From Aquabacter sediminis (GTDB lineage Bacteria > Pseudomonadota > Alphaproteobacteria > Rhizobiales > Xanthobacteraceae), in the NCBI RefSeq assembly GCF_028863665.1, contig NZ_JARBFX010000002.1, positions 496,001-560,000 on the forward strand: DNA of 64,000 nucleotides, in the 5' to 3' direction. The position numbers and the translations under genes were made by a program. Each line of letters opens with the position of its first letter. The stretch's first letter is position 1. Positions 7,811 through 16,396 of the stretch are shown here, piece by piece. The notes under the pieces were generated by a model. That model worked only from the letters and a program-made list of their open reading frames with translations. It had not been told where the DNA came from and ran no database searches.

Positions 7811-8664
7811 GGCATTCTCCCCGGCGCGCCAAGGTCCAGGGCGCTGTCGCGCTGCGCACGCATCCGGCTGCTGCGCCAGGCAAAGGCGAGGCCCGCGCAG
7901 GTGGCGGCAAGACCCGCCAGGGTCAGCAAGGTGAAAACGACGGCCAAGGCCGAGGATCCTGGCGCCAGGGGAGCGATCTGGCGCGCCGCCTCGGCCAGTG
8001 CGGTGGCCACCAGCCCGCCTGCGGCCGCAGCCTGCCCAGCCTCCGGGCGAGGGAGCGGGCGGAGGCTGTCGAGCGACCCCTTTCCGGCGCCGGTCACCGC
8101 GCTCGTCCCTGCACCGGCAACCGTCACCGGAACCTCAGGGGCGCCGGAGGTCAGGGCGCGGGCGGCAAGGCGCACGTCGCCCACGCGGCGCGCCCATCCG
8201 GTGCCGAAGACCGGCCAAGTCTTCAGCGCCCGGAGCATGGCAAGGCGACGGTCGCACATCTCGTCGATGACGTGGCGCAGGTCCGGCGCCGCCCGGGCCG
8301 CGTCCAGCGTCAGGGCCCCCACTTGCCCGTCCGGGCTGATCCCCAGCGCCCGCTGGAGCCACTTGGCCGCCTGGGCCGGGCCGGAATTCACCGCCGCGTC
8401 GAACACGCAATAATCGAGCCCTTGCGGCAAGTCGTCGGCCCGCACCGCGTCCCAATACTGGCGGCGATAGATGGCGCGCATCTCGTCCTCGGTGATCGCT
8501 CGCACCGGCCGCGCGGGCAAGCCGGCGGCGCGGCGGAAGGCGTCGTAGACGCGCTGGGTGACGCCGCGCATGGTCGGGCCGCCGGGATCGGCGGGATGGT
8601 TGGAATAGCCGCCTTCATGGGCAAGCACGCGCACGAGCGCGGGCGCGAAGCTGGACGCTGCCAC
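7807..8664 (-). CDS. GH108 endolysin with C-terminal membrane anchor
   Basis: Phage-type muramidase of 285 residues. The N-terminal GH108 domain has the signature HEGGYSNHPADPGGPTMRGVT (written over residues 16-36) with catalytic E17. The peptidoglycan-binding region includes FDAAVNSGPAQAAKWLQRAL and the following LGISPDGQVGALT. A transmembrane segment near residues 243-263 lies close to the C-terminus, which suggests retention at the inner membrane. AGGAGG five bases before the GTG at 8664 fixes the start. It lies at the distal end of the GTA cluster and is followed by the spanin genes, so it probably releases GTA particles. Confidence 0.88.
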   Translation of the reverse strand: MAASSFAPALVRVLAHEGGYSNHPADPGGPTMRGVTQRVYDAFRRAAGLPARPVRAITEDEMRAIYRRQYWDAVRADDLPQGLDYCVFDAAVNSGPAQAAKWLQRALGISPDGQVGALTLDAARAAPDLRHVIDEMCDRRLAMLRALKTWPVFGTGWARRVGDVRLAARALTSGAPEVPVTVAGAGTSAVTGAGKGSLDSLRPLPRPEAGQAAAAGGLVATALAEAARQIAPLAPGSSALAVVFTLLTLAGLAATCAGLAFAWRSSRMRAQRDSALDLGAPGRMP

Positions 8665-8774
8665 GCAAACCTCCTAATGTCTGAAAATTGACGGGCCTGG
8701 GCCCGATGGTTCGGCCGATTTGCCGTGGCGCTTTTTGCCAGTACGGCAGGCCCAGTCCGCGAGAGGCATCTCGG

Positions 8775-8987
8775 ATGGAACGTGTATTGGCCTGGATCTT
8801 CATGATCCTGGCCCTGATTTTCATCACCTTTGTCTTTTATCTTCAGGTGAACGCGCTCGGTGTGCTCTACAGCTATCACCGCAGGTCAAATGAAATCGAC
8901 TGCCACTATTTCACCGGCACCTATTTCACAAAGACGACTTACCACAATGCGCGGGGCTTCTGCCCCATCTGGCAGGACGTGTTCTGA
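8775..8987 (+). CDS. Small single-span membrane protein, unknown
   Basis: A 70-residue protein, opposite in strand to the surrounding GTA genes. A hydrophobic helix at residues 4-26 is followed by a polar tail rich in Tyr and His, with two cysteines (DCHYF and GFCPIW). The start at 8775 is supported by GAGAGG eight bases upstream; a longer in-frame start at 8688 would place a poor leader before the membrane helix. I do not recognise it. It could be an unrelated insertion or a lysis regulator on an independent promoter. Confidence 0.6.
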   Translation: MERVLAWIFMILALIFITFVFYLQVNALGVLYSYHRRSNEIDCHYFTGTYFTKTTYHNARGFCPIWQDVF

Positions 8988-9009
8988 CACGCCGGCTCCC
9001 CATGGCCTC

Positions 9010-9231
9010 TCAGGCCGGGGCGCTGCCGCCTTCAAGCTGGAGGGCCTCGATGGGCCGCCCCTCCAGCCGCGCCCGGACGGCGGCGTGCTCGGGGTCCCGC
9101 AGCACCCGTTCCGGCAGGATGTGGGTCTGCCCGTCGGCAAGCGGGACCGGCGCCAGCCAGGCGCCGGGTGAGGTCTCGCCGCTGACACCTTCTGCCTCAG
9201 CCGCGCTCAGGAGGATGAACAGGTCGCTCAT
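9010..9231 (-). CDS. Small GTA/phage tail-end protein, unknown
   Basis: A 73-residue protein whose ATG overlaps the stop of the preceding lectin-like tail gene (ATGA at 9228-9231). That supports translational coupling in the leftward GTA unit. The sequence (WLAPVPLADGQTHILPERVL then DPEHA) resembles short proteins found next to phage tail fibre or receptor-binding genes, but I cannot name a family. An assembly or accessory role for the preceding tail protein is inferred from the coupling only. Confidence 0.6.
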   Translation of the reverse strand: MSDLFILLSAAEAEGVSGETSPGAWLAPVPLADGQTHILPERVLRDPEHAAVRARLEGRPIEALQLEGGSAPA

Positions 9232-10010
9232 GATGTCAAAGCTCCGACGGTGAGGAGATAGGTGCTGAGGGCCGCATAGAGGGCGGCATGCTGGGTTTCG
9301 GTGAGAGACGCCCCTGCGAAAACCACCGCCAGCTCGGCCGAGCTGTTGCTGCCCCCGGATTGCCCGAGAATGTTCAGCCGCGTGTTCAGGATCGAGCTTG
9401 CCACGTTGTGGGTTGCGATCTGGGCGCCATTCTTGAACAGGCGCTTGGTCGAAGAGGACGGCCTGTCGCCTGCGTAAAACCCCGGCGTATCCCCCGGCTG
9501 CCCAAAGCTGGACGTCCCGTCGTTGACGCGATAGTGCCAATCCACGCCTGTGTTCCGCCGGCTCATCCAGACGATGCCCGATAGGTCCATGCCCGTCCCG
9601 GCCGAGGGCGTGAGCACCCAAAGCCCGGCTGACGCATCGTTCAAGGAAAACCGCCCGGCCGTGCTGCTGGGATTGTAGCCCACCACATCCAGCCAGGCGG
9701 TTGAACCATCCCCCTTGAAGCCGCGATTGGCGGTGAAGATCGGACTGTTGTAGGCCGCAAGAGTGTAGGCGGAGCTGATCCAGTTCAGCCGGGCCGCCTG
9801 GGTGTCATGGGCCGCCAGCACATAAAGCAGGTCGAGGCGCGACCATATGCCGGCCGCCACCAATGCGCGGATCAGCCCATCGATGGCGGCGGCGCGGCCG
9901 GCCGGGGGCGCGGACGTCATCCGTGCCATCAAAGCGGTGGTGGCGGGCAGGAGGCCCGCCTTCGGCCGCCAATAGGCGGCGCTCATGAGCCCGGTGCCAA
10001 GCCGGATCAT
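9228..10010 (-). CDS. Putative tail/receptor-binding protein with lectin-like region (GTA tail end)
   Basis: A 260-residue protein starting at ATG 10010, overlapping the upstream stop by four bases. After an N-terminal helix (AIDGLIRALVAAGIWSRLDL) it has LYVLAAHDTQAARLNWI, then NSPIFTANRGFKGDGSTAWL. This is a pattern I associate with phage tail-region proteins carrying a concanavalin/LamG-like sandwich, with later strands such as DWHYRVNDGTSSFGQPGDTP. It would sit at the tail tip and contact the recipient surface. The lectin fold is an inference from pattern, not proven. Confidence 0.65.
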   Translation of the reverse strand: MIRLGTGLMSAAYWRPKAGLLPATTALMARMTSAPPAGRAAAIDGLIRALVAAGIWSRLDLLYVLAAHDTQAARLNWISSAYTLAAYNSPIFTANRGFKGDGSTAWLDVVGYNPSSTAGRFSLNDASAGLWVLTPSAGTGMDLSGIVWMSRRNTGVDWHYRVNDGTSSFGQPGDTPGFYAGDRPSSSTKRLFKNGAQIATHNVASSILNTRLNILGQSGGSNSSAELAVVFAGASLTETQHAALYAALSTYLLTVGALTS

Positions 10011-10330
10011 CGGTCGGCCAGGGCATAGAAGAAGAGGCCCGTGCTGGTTCCGGTCGCCCAGATGCGGCGCACCTGCACCGGCGGCAGCGGCTGGAGGCCG
10101 GGGGTGGCGCGCACATCCACCGTATCTGTATCGCTGGCGGCGCCCACGGCGGTGACGCGGATGGTGGCAAAGCCGCCGGACACATCGCCGGGCACATAGA
10201 CCCACACGCCCTTGGCATAGGGATCGAGGTCCGCGCTGTCGGAAGGGCTCACCAGGCGCAGGGCGCGGGCCGGCGAGGAGGCGGAGGGCGAAAGCGCACG
10301 CAGGGGATCGCGTGCCGCGTCATAGGGCAT
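10007..10330 (-). CDS. Small phage/GTA tail-region protein, unknown
   Basis: A 107-residue protein from ATG 10330 (MPYDAARDPLRALSPSAS). The centre reads as beta strands (GVWVYVPGDVSGGFATIRVT). The C-terminus is LPPVQVRRIWATGTSTGLFF, a phrase often present in short proteins encoded between phage tail genes. It overlaps the next gene by four bases and follows the DUF2793 gene by 37 bp, so it belongs to the GTA unit. A small structural tail protein is the best guess. Confidence 0.62.
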   Translation of the reverse strand: MPYDAARDPLRALSPSASSPARALRLVSPSDSADLDPYAKGVWVYVPGDVSGGFATIRVTAVGAASDTDTVDVRATPGLQPLPPVQVRRIWATGTSTGLFFYALADR

Positions 10331-10367
10331 GGTCGGTCTCCGGGATTTGGGAAGGACAGGCTGTGGT

Positions 10368-11069
10368 TCAGGCCGCAGGGGCCGGGCAGAGCAGGACATG
10401 GAGCGCCACCCGCACCACGCCTCCGGTGAAGGCGCCGCCATTGGCGGAGAGACGCACGGGGGTCGCGGCATAGAAGGCGGTGGGGCCGATGACGCCCATG
10501 TTGGAGGCGCCGGCGGAAATCCCCAGCGACCCGCCGAACTTGGTGCGCTCGGACGCGGTGCCGCAATCATAGGAAGCCGCGCCCGTCACGGCTGTGATCG
10601 TCCTCGTGGAGACGCCCAGCACGATGGCGCGGTCGGGAATGGCGATGGCGGTGGAGACGGCCGAGCCGGAGAGCGCGACGTCCTCCTCCAGCACCCGCGC
10701 CTCGATGGCCGCGCCATGGGCGCTGGCGGCCAGCGGCGAGACCCAGCGTGTGCCATCGAACAGCAGCACACGGCGTGCATCCGCCACATAGGCCAGCAGG
10801 CCAGAGGGCAGGTCGATGAAGTCCCAGGCCCCCGCCTCATAGGCGGCGATGCGCCCGGTTTGCCCTGCCCAGGCGCCGGTGGCGTCGGACGGGACCAGCC
10901 AACATTGCCCCTCTCCGGGCGTGCTGGGAGGCGTCGCCAGCGTCAGGCTCTCCAGGCGCGGCTGGATGAGCGCATCCAGGCGGCGGATGGCCTCATTGTG
11001 GGTCACATGCTTCTGCGCCTGGGCCGCCGCGATATAGGGCAAGGCAAGGCGCGCCGTGGTCTCAGCCAT
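10368..11069 (-). CDS. DUF2793 tail protein (GTA tail fibre-like)
   Basis: The 233-residue protein begins with the diagnostic DUF2793 block: LALPYIAAAQAQKHVTHNEAI (residues 8-28), then PGEGQCWLVPSDATGAWAGQ and later GAWDFIDLPSGLLAYVADA. The domain is known from phage tails and, as far as I recall, from a tail-fibre gene of the Rhodobacter GTA that is unlinked to its main cluster. Here the gene lies 36 bp downstream of the large tail protein gene. The C-terminal part is beta-rich and probably forms the distal fibre. A receptor-contact role is inferred. Confidence 0.8.
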   Translation of the reverse strand: MAETTARLALPYIAAAQAQKHVTHNEAIRRLDALIQPRLESLTLATPPSTPGEGQCWLVPSDATGAWAGQTGRIAAYEAGAWDFIDLPSGLLAYVADARRVLLFDGTRWVSPLAASAHGAAIEARVLEEDVALSGSAVSTAIAIPDRAIVLGVSTRTITAVTGAASYDCGTASERTKFGGSLGISAGASNMGVIGPTAFYAATPVRLSANGGAFTGGVVRVALHVLLCPAPAA

Positions 11070-11105
11070 GGCGATCTCCGCTCGGTTCAGGACTGGAAAA
11101 AGCGA

Positions 11106-14100
11106 TCACACGGCCCGCGTGGCGCGGGCGAACGCGCCCGGCCCCAGCACGGCGGTGACCTGGGCCACGCGGAAGGTGATGGACGAAAGCGGGCCACCGA
11201 AATCGGCGCTCTCGCTCGCGGCCGGATAGAGCCATTCTGGCGTCGGAACCGTGACCGAGCGACGGAGGCTGTCGCCGTCCAATATGTCGAGGCGATAGGC
11301 CTCCACCTCCTCGGCAAGCGGCGTGTCGGCGGCGTCGAAATCCCCATCCACCCGGCTGCGGCGCACCCAGGCGAGGCGGATGCCCTCCCCCGTGCGGCGC
11401 GCGGAGAGATGGACCGGCGAGAGCGGCCGTAATGCCCGCCCGCCGACGGCGCCGGACACCTCGCTCACCTCTTCGTCGCCATGGTCTCGATCGGCCCGGC
11501 CGACGCGATAGATGAAGCTGCGGCCATAGGAGGAGGCCCCCGATGCGAGGACGGCCAGCGTGCGGTCCAGCAGCACAAGCCGCGTGCCCGCCGGCCATGT
11601 CGATCCGCCCGCCGCCTCGGTGCCCGCCTGCCCGCGCAGGAGGCCGGTGAGGGCATAGGTGCGCCCCTCCAGCAATTCAGCATTGGCGAACTGGATCACC
11701 TCGCTCTCCCGCCCTTCTGCGATCAGCGCCAGGAGATTGCCGCCCTCCAGCACCTGCGCTTCCGAAAGGCCCTGGAACAATCCGCCATTCAGCTCCACCA
11801 GCAGGCGGGAGGAACGATCGAAGCGCCAGGCGGGGCCGGGCGGCAGGTCCTCCAGCACCTGCCCGAGGGTGGCGGGCGCGGAGAGCGCGGCAATGGCCTC
11901 GAAGCTCGCCCCATCGGACGAACGCCAGACCGCGAGCGCGCCGGGCCAAGGCGACACGAATGCCGCCAGATGCTGGAGCGGCACGGGATCGGCCGCCTCC
12001 AGCAGCGGCAGGTCCAGAAGCTGGAGATCGGGCGGCCCCGACACGGCGGGCAGGCGTACGGTGCCGCCGCTATCGGCCCGCAGCGAGGCTTCGAACAAGT
12101 CCGGCTCAATGGAGCGGGCGCTCACCGCGCGCACTTGCGTGTCCTCGATGCGGGTGATTTCCAGGAGGCGCGTGCGGCCGTCGCAGGTCACCTCCACCAC
12201 GTCACCAGCGGTCAGCCCCAGATGGGAGGGCGGCAGCGCAAAGGTGGCGGTCTCCCGACCCGCCCACAAATCCTGGAGCCACACATCCGCCGCCCGTCCC
12301 ATGAGGGCGGCGGAAGCCACCACGGACAATTCCGTGCGCGCCACATGGAGGCTCGCCCCCGACAGGCGGCGGGAGGCGACGGTGGCGGTGCGATAATCGC
12401 TGGCGCCATCGATGAAGGTGAGGCCCACCTCCACCGGCAGCTCGCTCTCCTGCGCGCGGGTCAAGGCGAGCGGCGCCGCGCCCTCCTCCACCACCAGATC
12501 ATCCTGCGTGAGGGAGGCCACCACCGGCCCCCCGCGCGGCCGGAAGGCCAGGGTGCCGCCCTCCTCCACCGCATCGAAGCCGAAGGCGCGGCCGAGCGGC
12601 TCGAGCGCGGAGCGCGCGGACATGGGCCGGTCCACCAGATAGCCGTCCACCACGCCGGCCAAGGTGCCCGCCTCCACATCGCCAGCGCCATGGTCGGCGC
12701 AGAGCTGGGCCACCAAGTCGGACAGCGGGGCGGTGCCCAGGCGGCCATTGAGCCAGTGGCCGGTCTGCCAGTTGGCGCCGTCCGCCCACAGCTCGGTGGC
12801 GAGGGGAAATTCGGGATAGGGTCGCGCATCCCAGGTCCACAGGAAGACGCAGCCCGCCTCCACCATGCGCCCGCCGCCGGGACGGGGGGGATTGTCCGCA
12901 TCGCCGGCGCCGAATTCCGGGTCGAAGGTGGAAAGAACCGCCTCCAGCGCGCGGCGCTGGATCAGGTCGTCGCGGCGCCGGTCGGAGAAGGGCGGATAGC
13001 CGCCATCCGCCGACTTGGCATCGGGAAAGACGCTCGGCCGGTTCGCGCCCTTGTCCACCGCCGGGCAGCCCGCCTCCATGAGGCGGATGGGCTTGCCGTT
13101 GGGCACGAAGGCGGTGGGCGTTGCGGCGCGCACGCCGCCGAGGCGCTCGTGATGGGCGTTCGACCACCAGGACCAGAGGTCCTTCTGGCGGTAGACCCAC
13201 GGCTCGGAATAGGCGCCATCGGTGATGGCGGTGCGGGCCTGCGCGGCACGGGCCGCCTCGTCCCCATAGAACCAGTCGAACGCCTCGCCGGCCCTGAGAT
13301 TGGCCTTGAGGTAAGCAGGATCGTGGATGGACCGTGCCAAAGCGCGATCAAGATGCGTCGCCCCCGCCCGCCAGTCGGACAAAGGCGGATAATAATCCAG
13401 CCCCACGAAGTCGATGGCGGGGGACGCCCACAGGCCGTCCAAGGGGAACCGCAGGTCGCCACCGGGCAGAAGCTGGGCGCCATATTCGGTCCAGTCCGCG
13501 GCATACGAGACCTTCGTGCCGGCGCCCAGAATGGCCTTCACATCGCCCGCCAGCGCCGCCAAGGCCGCCACCGCCGGGAAGCTGCCATCCTCCGCCCGCA
13601 CCCGCGTCAGCGCCGCGAATTCGGAGCCGATGAGGAAGGCCTCTACGCCCCCCGCCAGCGCCGCCAGATGCGCATAATGCAGCACCATGCGGCGCAGGCT
13701 CCATTCGGCTGGGCCGAAATAATAGACCTGTCCCGCATAGACACCGAAATCGGAGCGCGCCGCGCTGCCGAACAGATGGGCCACCTGCGTGCGTGCGCGC
13801 GCCGTGCCATCGGCGCTGCCGGAGCGCCCCGGCGCGGGATCGCAGGTGATGCGGCCACGCCAGGGATGAGCGGGCTGGTCGGACGCGCCCGTCCAGGGAT
13901 CGGGACGCCCGTTGCCGGCGGGAATGTCCATCATGACGAAGGGGTTGAGCGTCACCTTCAGGCCGCGTGCCTTGAGGTCCGCGATGGCATGCAGCACGGA
14001 GGAATCCGACGGCGTGCCGCCATAGGCGGCCACCCCCTCATGCCGGCTGGAAGCGCTCGCCAGCAGGCGCGGCAGGCCGTTCACCATCCAGGCAGTGGGC

Positions 14101-15011
14101 CATGTGGTCTTGTCGAGCCGCTCCACCTTGGGGCGCACCGTGCAGGCGCCGGCCCTCAGATCATCGCCGAACCAGGCCACCACCAGCGAGACGCGCTCCA
14201 GGCTCGGGCACAGGGCCTGGAGATGATCAAGCGAGGCGGCAAAGTCCGAGCGGGCGGTGGCCACATGGCGGTTTTCCGCGTCATAGGCGCCGGGCCCATA
14301 GACGCGCCGCACCTCGCTCGGCTCATAGCCGAATTCAGTGGAACCGGGGATCAGCGTCACCGCCTTCAGGTTCCGCTCCAGCCGCCCCACCGCCCGCTCC
14401 ACCTCCACCGTGATCTGCGGCAGGCGGTTGCCGAACTTGGCGAGCGGCATGCGCTCGAACACCAGATAGGCAAGCCTCCGATAGGCCGGCGCCCTGCCCG
14501 CCCCTTCCTTCGCCTCGATCCAGGGATCGGGAAGCTGGTCCTCGCTCCCCAGATAGGCGCGGATCACATAGGCGGTGGCGTCCAGCGGCTTGCCGTCGGC
14601 CCAGATGCGGCCGATGCGCGTCACCGGCCCCTCGCACAGGGCCACCGCGAAATTGGCGTAGTAGGAATAGGAAATGGTGGTGGTACGCGTGGAGGTGCGC
14701 GCGCTTTTTCCCCCCGTCGATTGCACCTGGGTGGAGACCACCTCTTCCAGCCGCGTGCCCCAGATGACCTGCCCCGCCACCCGCACGCGCCCATAGATGC
14801 GCGGGATCGGCGCCCCCGCATTGGAGGTCATCACATCAAGGTCGGAAAGCCGCGCGCCCTGCACCACCTGGCTGCGCCCGCCGCCGGTGAGCGCCGCATC
14901 GGCCACCGCGCCCCCAAGGGCGCCCAGCGCCCGGCCCGCAATGGCGCCGAGCGGACCGAACAGGGCGCCGCCCACGAGCCCGCCCGCACCGCCGAGAAGC
15001 AGTGTCGCCAT
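11106..15011 (-). CDS. GTA g15-type baseplate/host-specificity protein (GTA TIM-barrel, phage tail)
   Basis: The largest gene of the cluster, 1301 residues. The N-terminus (LLGGAGGLVGGALFGPLGAI) and SNAGAPIPRIYGRVRVAGQV are hallmark openings of RcGTA g15 homologues. The middle third holds the GTA TIM-barrel-like glycoside-hydrolase domain (for example FVGLDYYPPLSDWR and SWWSNAHHERLGG). A phage-tail hub domain follows (from about residue 770, TLAGVVDGYLVDRPMSARSA). The protein forms the central tail tip that contacts or penetrates the recipient envelope. Full length, no frameshift. Confidence 0.95.
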   Translation of the reverse strand: MATLLLGGAGGLVGGALFGPLGAIAGRALGALGGAVADAALTGGGRSQVVQGARLSDLDVMTSNAGAPIPRIYGRVRVAGQVIWGTRLEEVVSTQVQSTGGKSARTSTRTTTISYSYYANFAVALCEGPVTRIGRIWADGKPLDATAYVIRAYLGSEDQLPDPWIEAKEGAGRAPAYRRLAYLVFERMPLAKFGNRLPQITVEVERAVGRLERNLKAVTLIPGSTEFGYEPSEVRRVYGPGAYDAENRHVATARSDFAASLDHLQALCPSLERVSLVVAWFGDDLRAGACTVRPKVERLDKTTWPTAWMVNGLPRLLASASSRHEGVAAYGGTPSDSSVLHAIADLKARGLKVTLNPFVMMDIPAGNGRPDPWTGASDQPAHPWRGRITCDPAPGRSGSADGTARARTQVAHLFGSAARSDFGVYAGQVYYFGPAEWSLRRMVLHYAHLAALAGGVEAFLIGSEFAALTRVRAEDGSFPAVAALAALAGDVKAILGAGTKVSYAADWTEYGAQLLPGGDLRFPLDGLWASPAIDFVGLDYYPPLSDWRAGATHLDRALARSIHDPAYLKANLRAGEAFDWFYGDEAARAAQARTAITDGAYSEPWVYRQKDLWSWWSNAHHERLGGVRAATPTAFVPNGKPIRLMEAGCPAVDKGANRPSVFPDAKSADGGYPPFSDRRRDDLIQRRALEAVLSTFDPEFGAGDADNPPRPGGGRMVEAGCVFLWTWDARPYPEFPLATELWADGANWQTGHWLNGRLGTAPLSDLVAQLCADHGAGDVEAGTLAGVVDGYLVDRPMSARSALEPLGRAFGFDAVEEGGTLAFRPRGGPVVASLTQDDLVVEEGAAPLALTRAQESELPVEVGLTFIDGASDYRTATVASRRLSGASLHVARTELSVVASAALMGRAADVWLQDLWAGRETATFALPPSHLGLTAGDVVEVTCDGRTRLLEITRIEDTQVRAVSARSIEPDLFEASLRADSGGTVRLPAVSGPPDLQLLDLPLLEAADPVPLQHLAAFVSPWPGALAVWRSSDGASFEAIAALSAPATLGQVLEDLPPGPAWRFDRSSRLLVELNGGLFQGLSEAQVLEGGNLLALIAEGRESEVIQFANAELLEGRTYALTGLLRGQAGTEAAGGSTWPAGTRLVLLDRTLAVLASGASSYGRSFIYRVGRADRDHGDEEVSEVSGAVGGRALRPLSPVHLSARRTGEGIRLAWVRRSRVDGDFDAADTPLAEEVEAYRLDILDGDSLRRSVTVPTPEWLYPAASESADFGGPLSSITFRVAQVTAVLGPGAFARATRAV

Positions 15012-15040
15012 GGGTCATTTCTCCGCGTCAGGACAGGCGC

Positions 15041-15478
15041 TCAGGCGCCGGGAAAGGCGAAGGCGGCTGCCAGGTGCCGGCGCCACCAGGGGGTCAGATG
15101 GGTCTCGCAGACGGCGACGCCGTCATAGGCGTGGATCATGCGGGCTGGCGCGCTGAGGATCGCCGCGTGCTTGGCCGGCAGATGGGGCCGGAAGCGGAAG
15201 AGCAGCACGTCGCCGGGCTGCGCCGCCGCGATCTCCATTTCCATCAGATGCCGCCGCGCGGTGTCGCGCAGCGTCTCCCGCCGGGCGGCTTCCGCCCAGT
15301 CGGGGGCATAGGGAGGCAAGGGCTCGGGCTCGGCGCCCATCACGGCGCGCCAGACGCCGCGCACGAGCCCCAGGCAATCGGCACCGGAGCCGCGCACGGA
15401 GGCGCGGTGCAGATAGGGCGTGCCGATCCACGCCCGCGCCTCCGCGAGGATGCACGCGCGCAACTCTTGCGCGCTCAT
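15041..15478 (-). CDS. GTA g14-type NlpC/P60 cell-wall peptidase
   Basis: A 145-residue NlpC/P60 cysteine peptidase of the phage_cell_wall type. The catalytic cysteine is C35 in GSGADCLGLVRGVWR and the catalytic histidine H104 in LPAKHAAIL. The second conserved segment is QPGDVLLFRF. It probably cuts peptidoglycan peptides during entry and is part of the tail tip. The ATG overlaps the stop of the g13 gene (ATGA). Confidence 0.93.
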   Translation of the reverse strand: MSAQELRACILAEARAWIGTPYLHRASVRGSGADCLGLVRGVWRAVMGAEPEPLPPYAPDWAEAARRETLRDTARRHLMEMEIAAAQPGDVLLFRFRPHLPAKHAAILSAPARMIHAYDGVAVCETHLTPWWRRHLAAAFAFPGA

Positions 15479-16365
15479 GACAGGCTTCCGCCGTCATAGC
15501 CGCCCTCGCCGGGCACCGCGATGGTGAGCAGGAAGTCATTGCCCGGCATGTGCGGATGGCCGCGAAAATTCACTCCATTGGCGAACCGCGCGCGGCAGGT
15601 GGAAAAGCGCTTGTCGCAGCCGGCGGTGACCTGCGCTGCGTCGCCCGCTATCACCGTTTCCGGCGGGCGCTGCCACAGCTCCAGAATGTCCGCCCCGCTC
15701 TCCCGCAAATGGCTGCGCACCTCCAGCGACACGCCCGCATTGGGGCCGTCGGAAAAGGCGAGGCGGCCATGGGAGAAGGCGCCTTCATCATGGCCGGACA
15801 GGCCGGACACCACGAGCCGCAGCGGCCCCTCGACGGCCACCACGTTCACCTCCGCCCGATGGGCCGGCGCGGTGAGGTCGACACCGCACCGCGCGTCGCC
15901 GAGATCGGCATCGCACAGGGCGCCGAACAGGCGGCCGCGGGTCTGGTTCAGCACGTCGGTCAGGGCGCGCAATTCGGCGGTGAAGGCCCCGCCCTCCCGC
16001 CGCACCTCGCCAATCGTCGCCCGGCGCAGCAGCATGTGGTTTTCAGGCGCCGACCAGTCGATAAGGAGATGGTCGACCTCAGCCCCATCAAACCGCCCGG
16101 CGGCCAGGTCCGCCTCGGTGAGGGTGGCGGCGCTGAGCGCCCCCGACACCTCCGCGCCGCTCACCGCAAGCCCTTGCGCCGAAACGCTTTCCGACCCCGC
16201 CACGCCGGAGGCGGCGAGGAAGGGGAGGCCGTCGATTTCAAGGTCGCGGTCATGGTCCGTGAAGCCGAGCTGGAGGCCATCGCGGCGGGTCACGCGCCAG
16301 CCGTGGCACAAGGTGGTGACGCCGCCGGAGAGCTGCGCGGCGAGCGCGGACGGGACCTGTCGCAT
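15475..16365 (-). CDS. GTA g13-type tail hub protein (DUF2163)
   Basis: A 296-residue DUF2163/phage-BR0599 protein. Typical features are TLCHGWRVTRRDGLQLGFTD-H-D near the N-terminus, FGALCDADLGDARCGVDL in the middle, and the C-terminal ITAGCDKR-type block, here VTAGCDKRFSTCRARFANGV, then NFRGHPHMPG. The conserved cysteines in the last two blocks suggest metal or iron-sulfur binding, as reported for the RcGTA hub. ATG 16365 is preferred because the upstream extension reads through Pro/Ser-rich non-homologous sequence. It lies between g12 and g14, as in Rhodobacter. Confidence 0.93.
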   Translation of the reverse strand: MRQVPSALAAQLSGGVTTLCHGWRVTRRDGLQLGFTDHDRDLEIDGLPFLAASGVAGSESVSAQGLAVSGAEVSGALSAATLTEADLAAGRFDGAEVDHLLIDWSAPENHMLLRRATIGEVRREGGAFTAELRALTDVLNQTRGRLFGALCDADLGDARCGVDLTAPAHRAEVNVVAVEGPLRLVVSGLSGHDEGAFSHGRLAFSDGPNAGVSLEVRSHLRESGADILELWQRPPETVIAGDAAQVTAGCDKRFSTCRARFANGVNFRGHPHMPGNDFLLTIAVPGEGGYDGGSLS

Positions 16366-16396
16366 GAGGGCTCCAGGGGAGGAGGAGAAGGGAGGC

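Noticed and set aside
11481-15128. 1215-codon open frame on the plus strand
   Set aside because: Antisense shadow of the g15 and g14 genes; His/Arg/Gly-rich with no domain and no start context.
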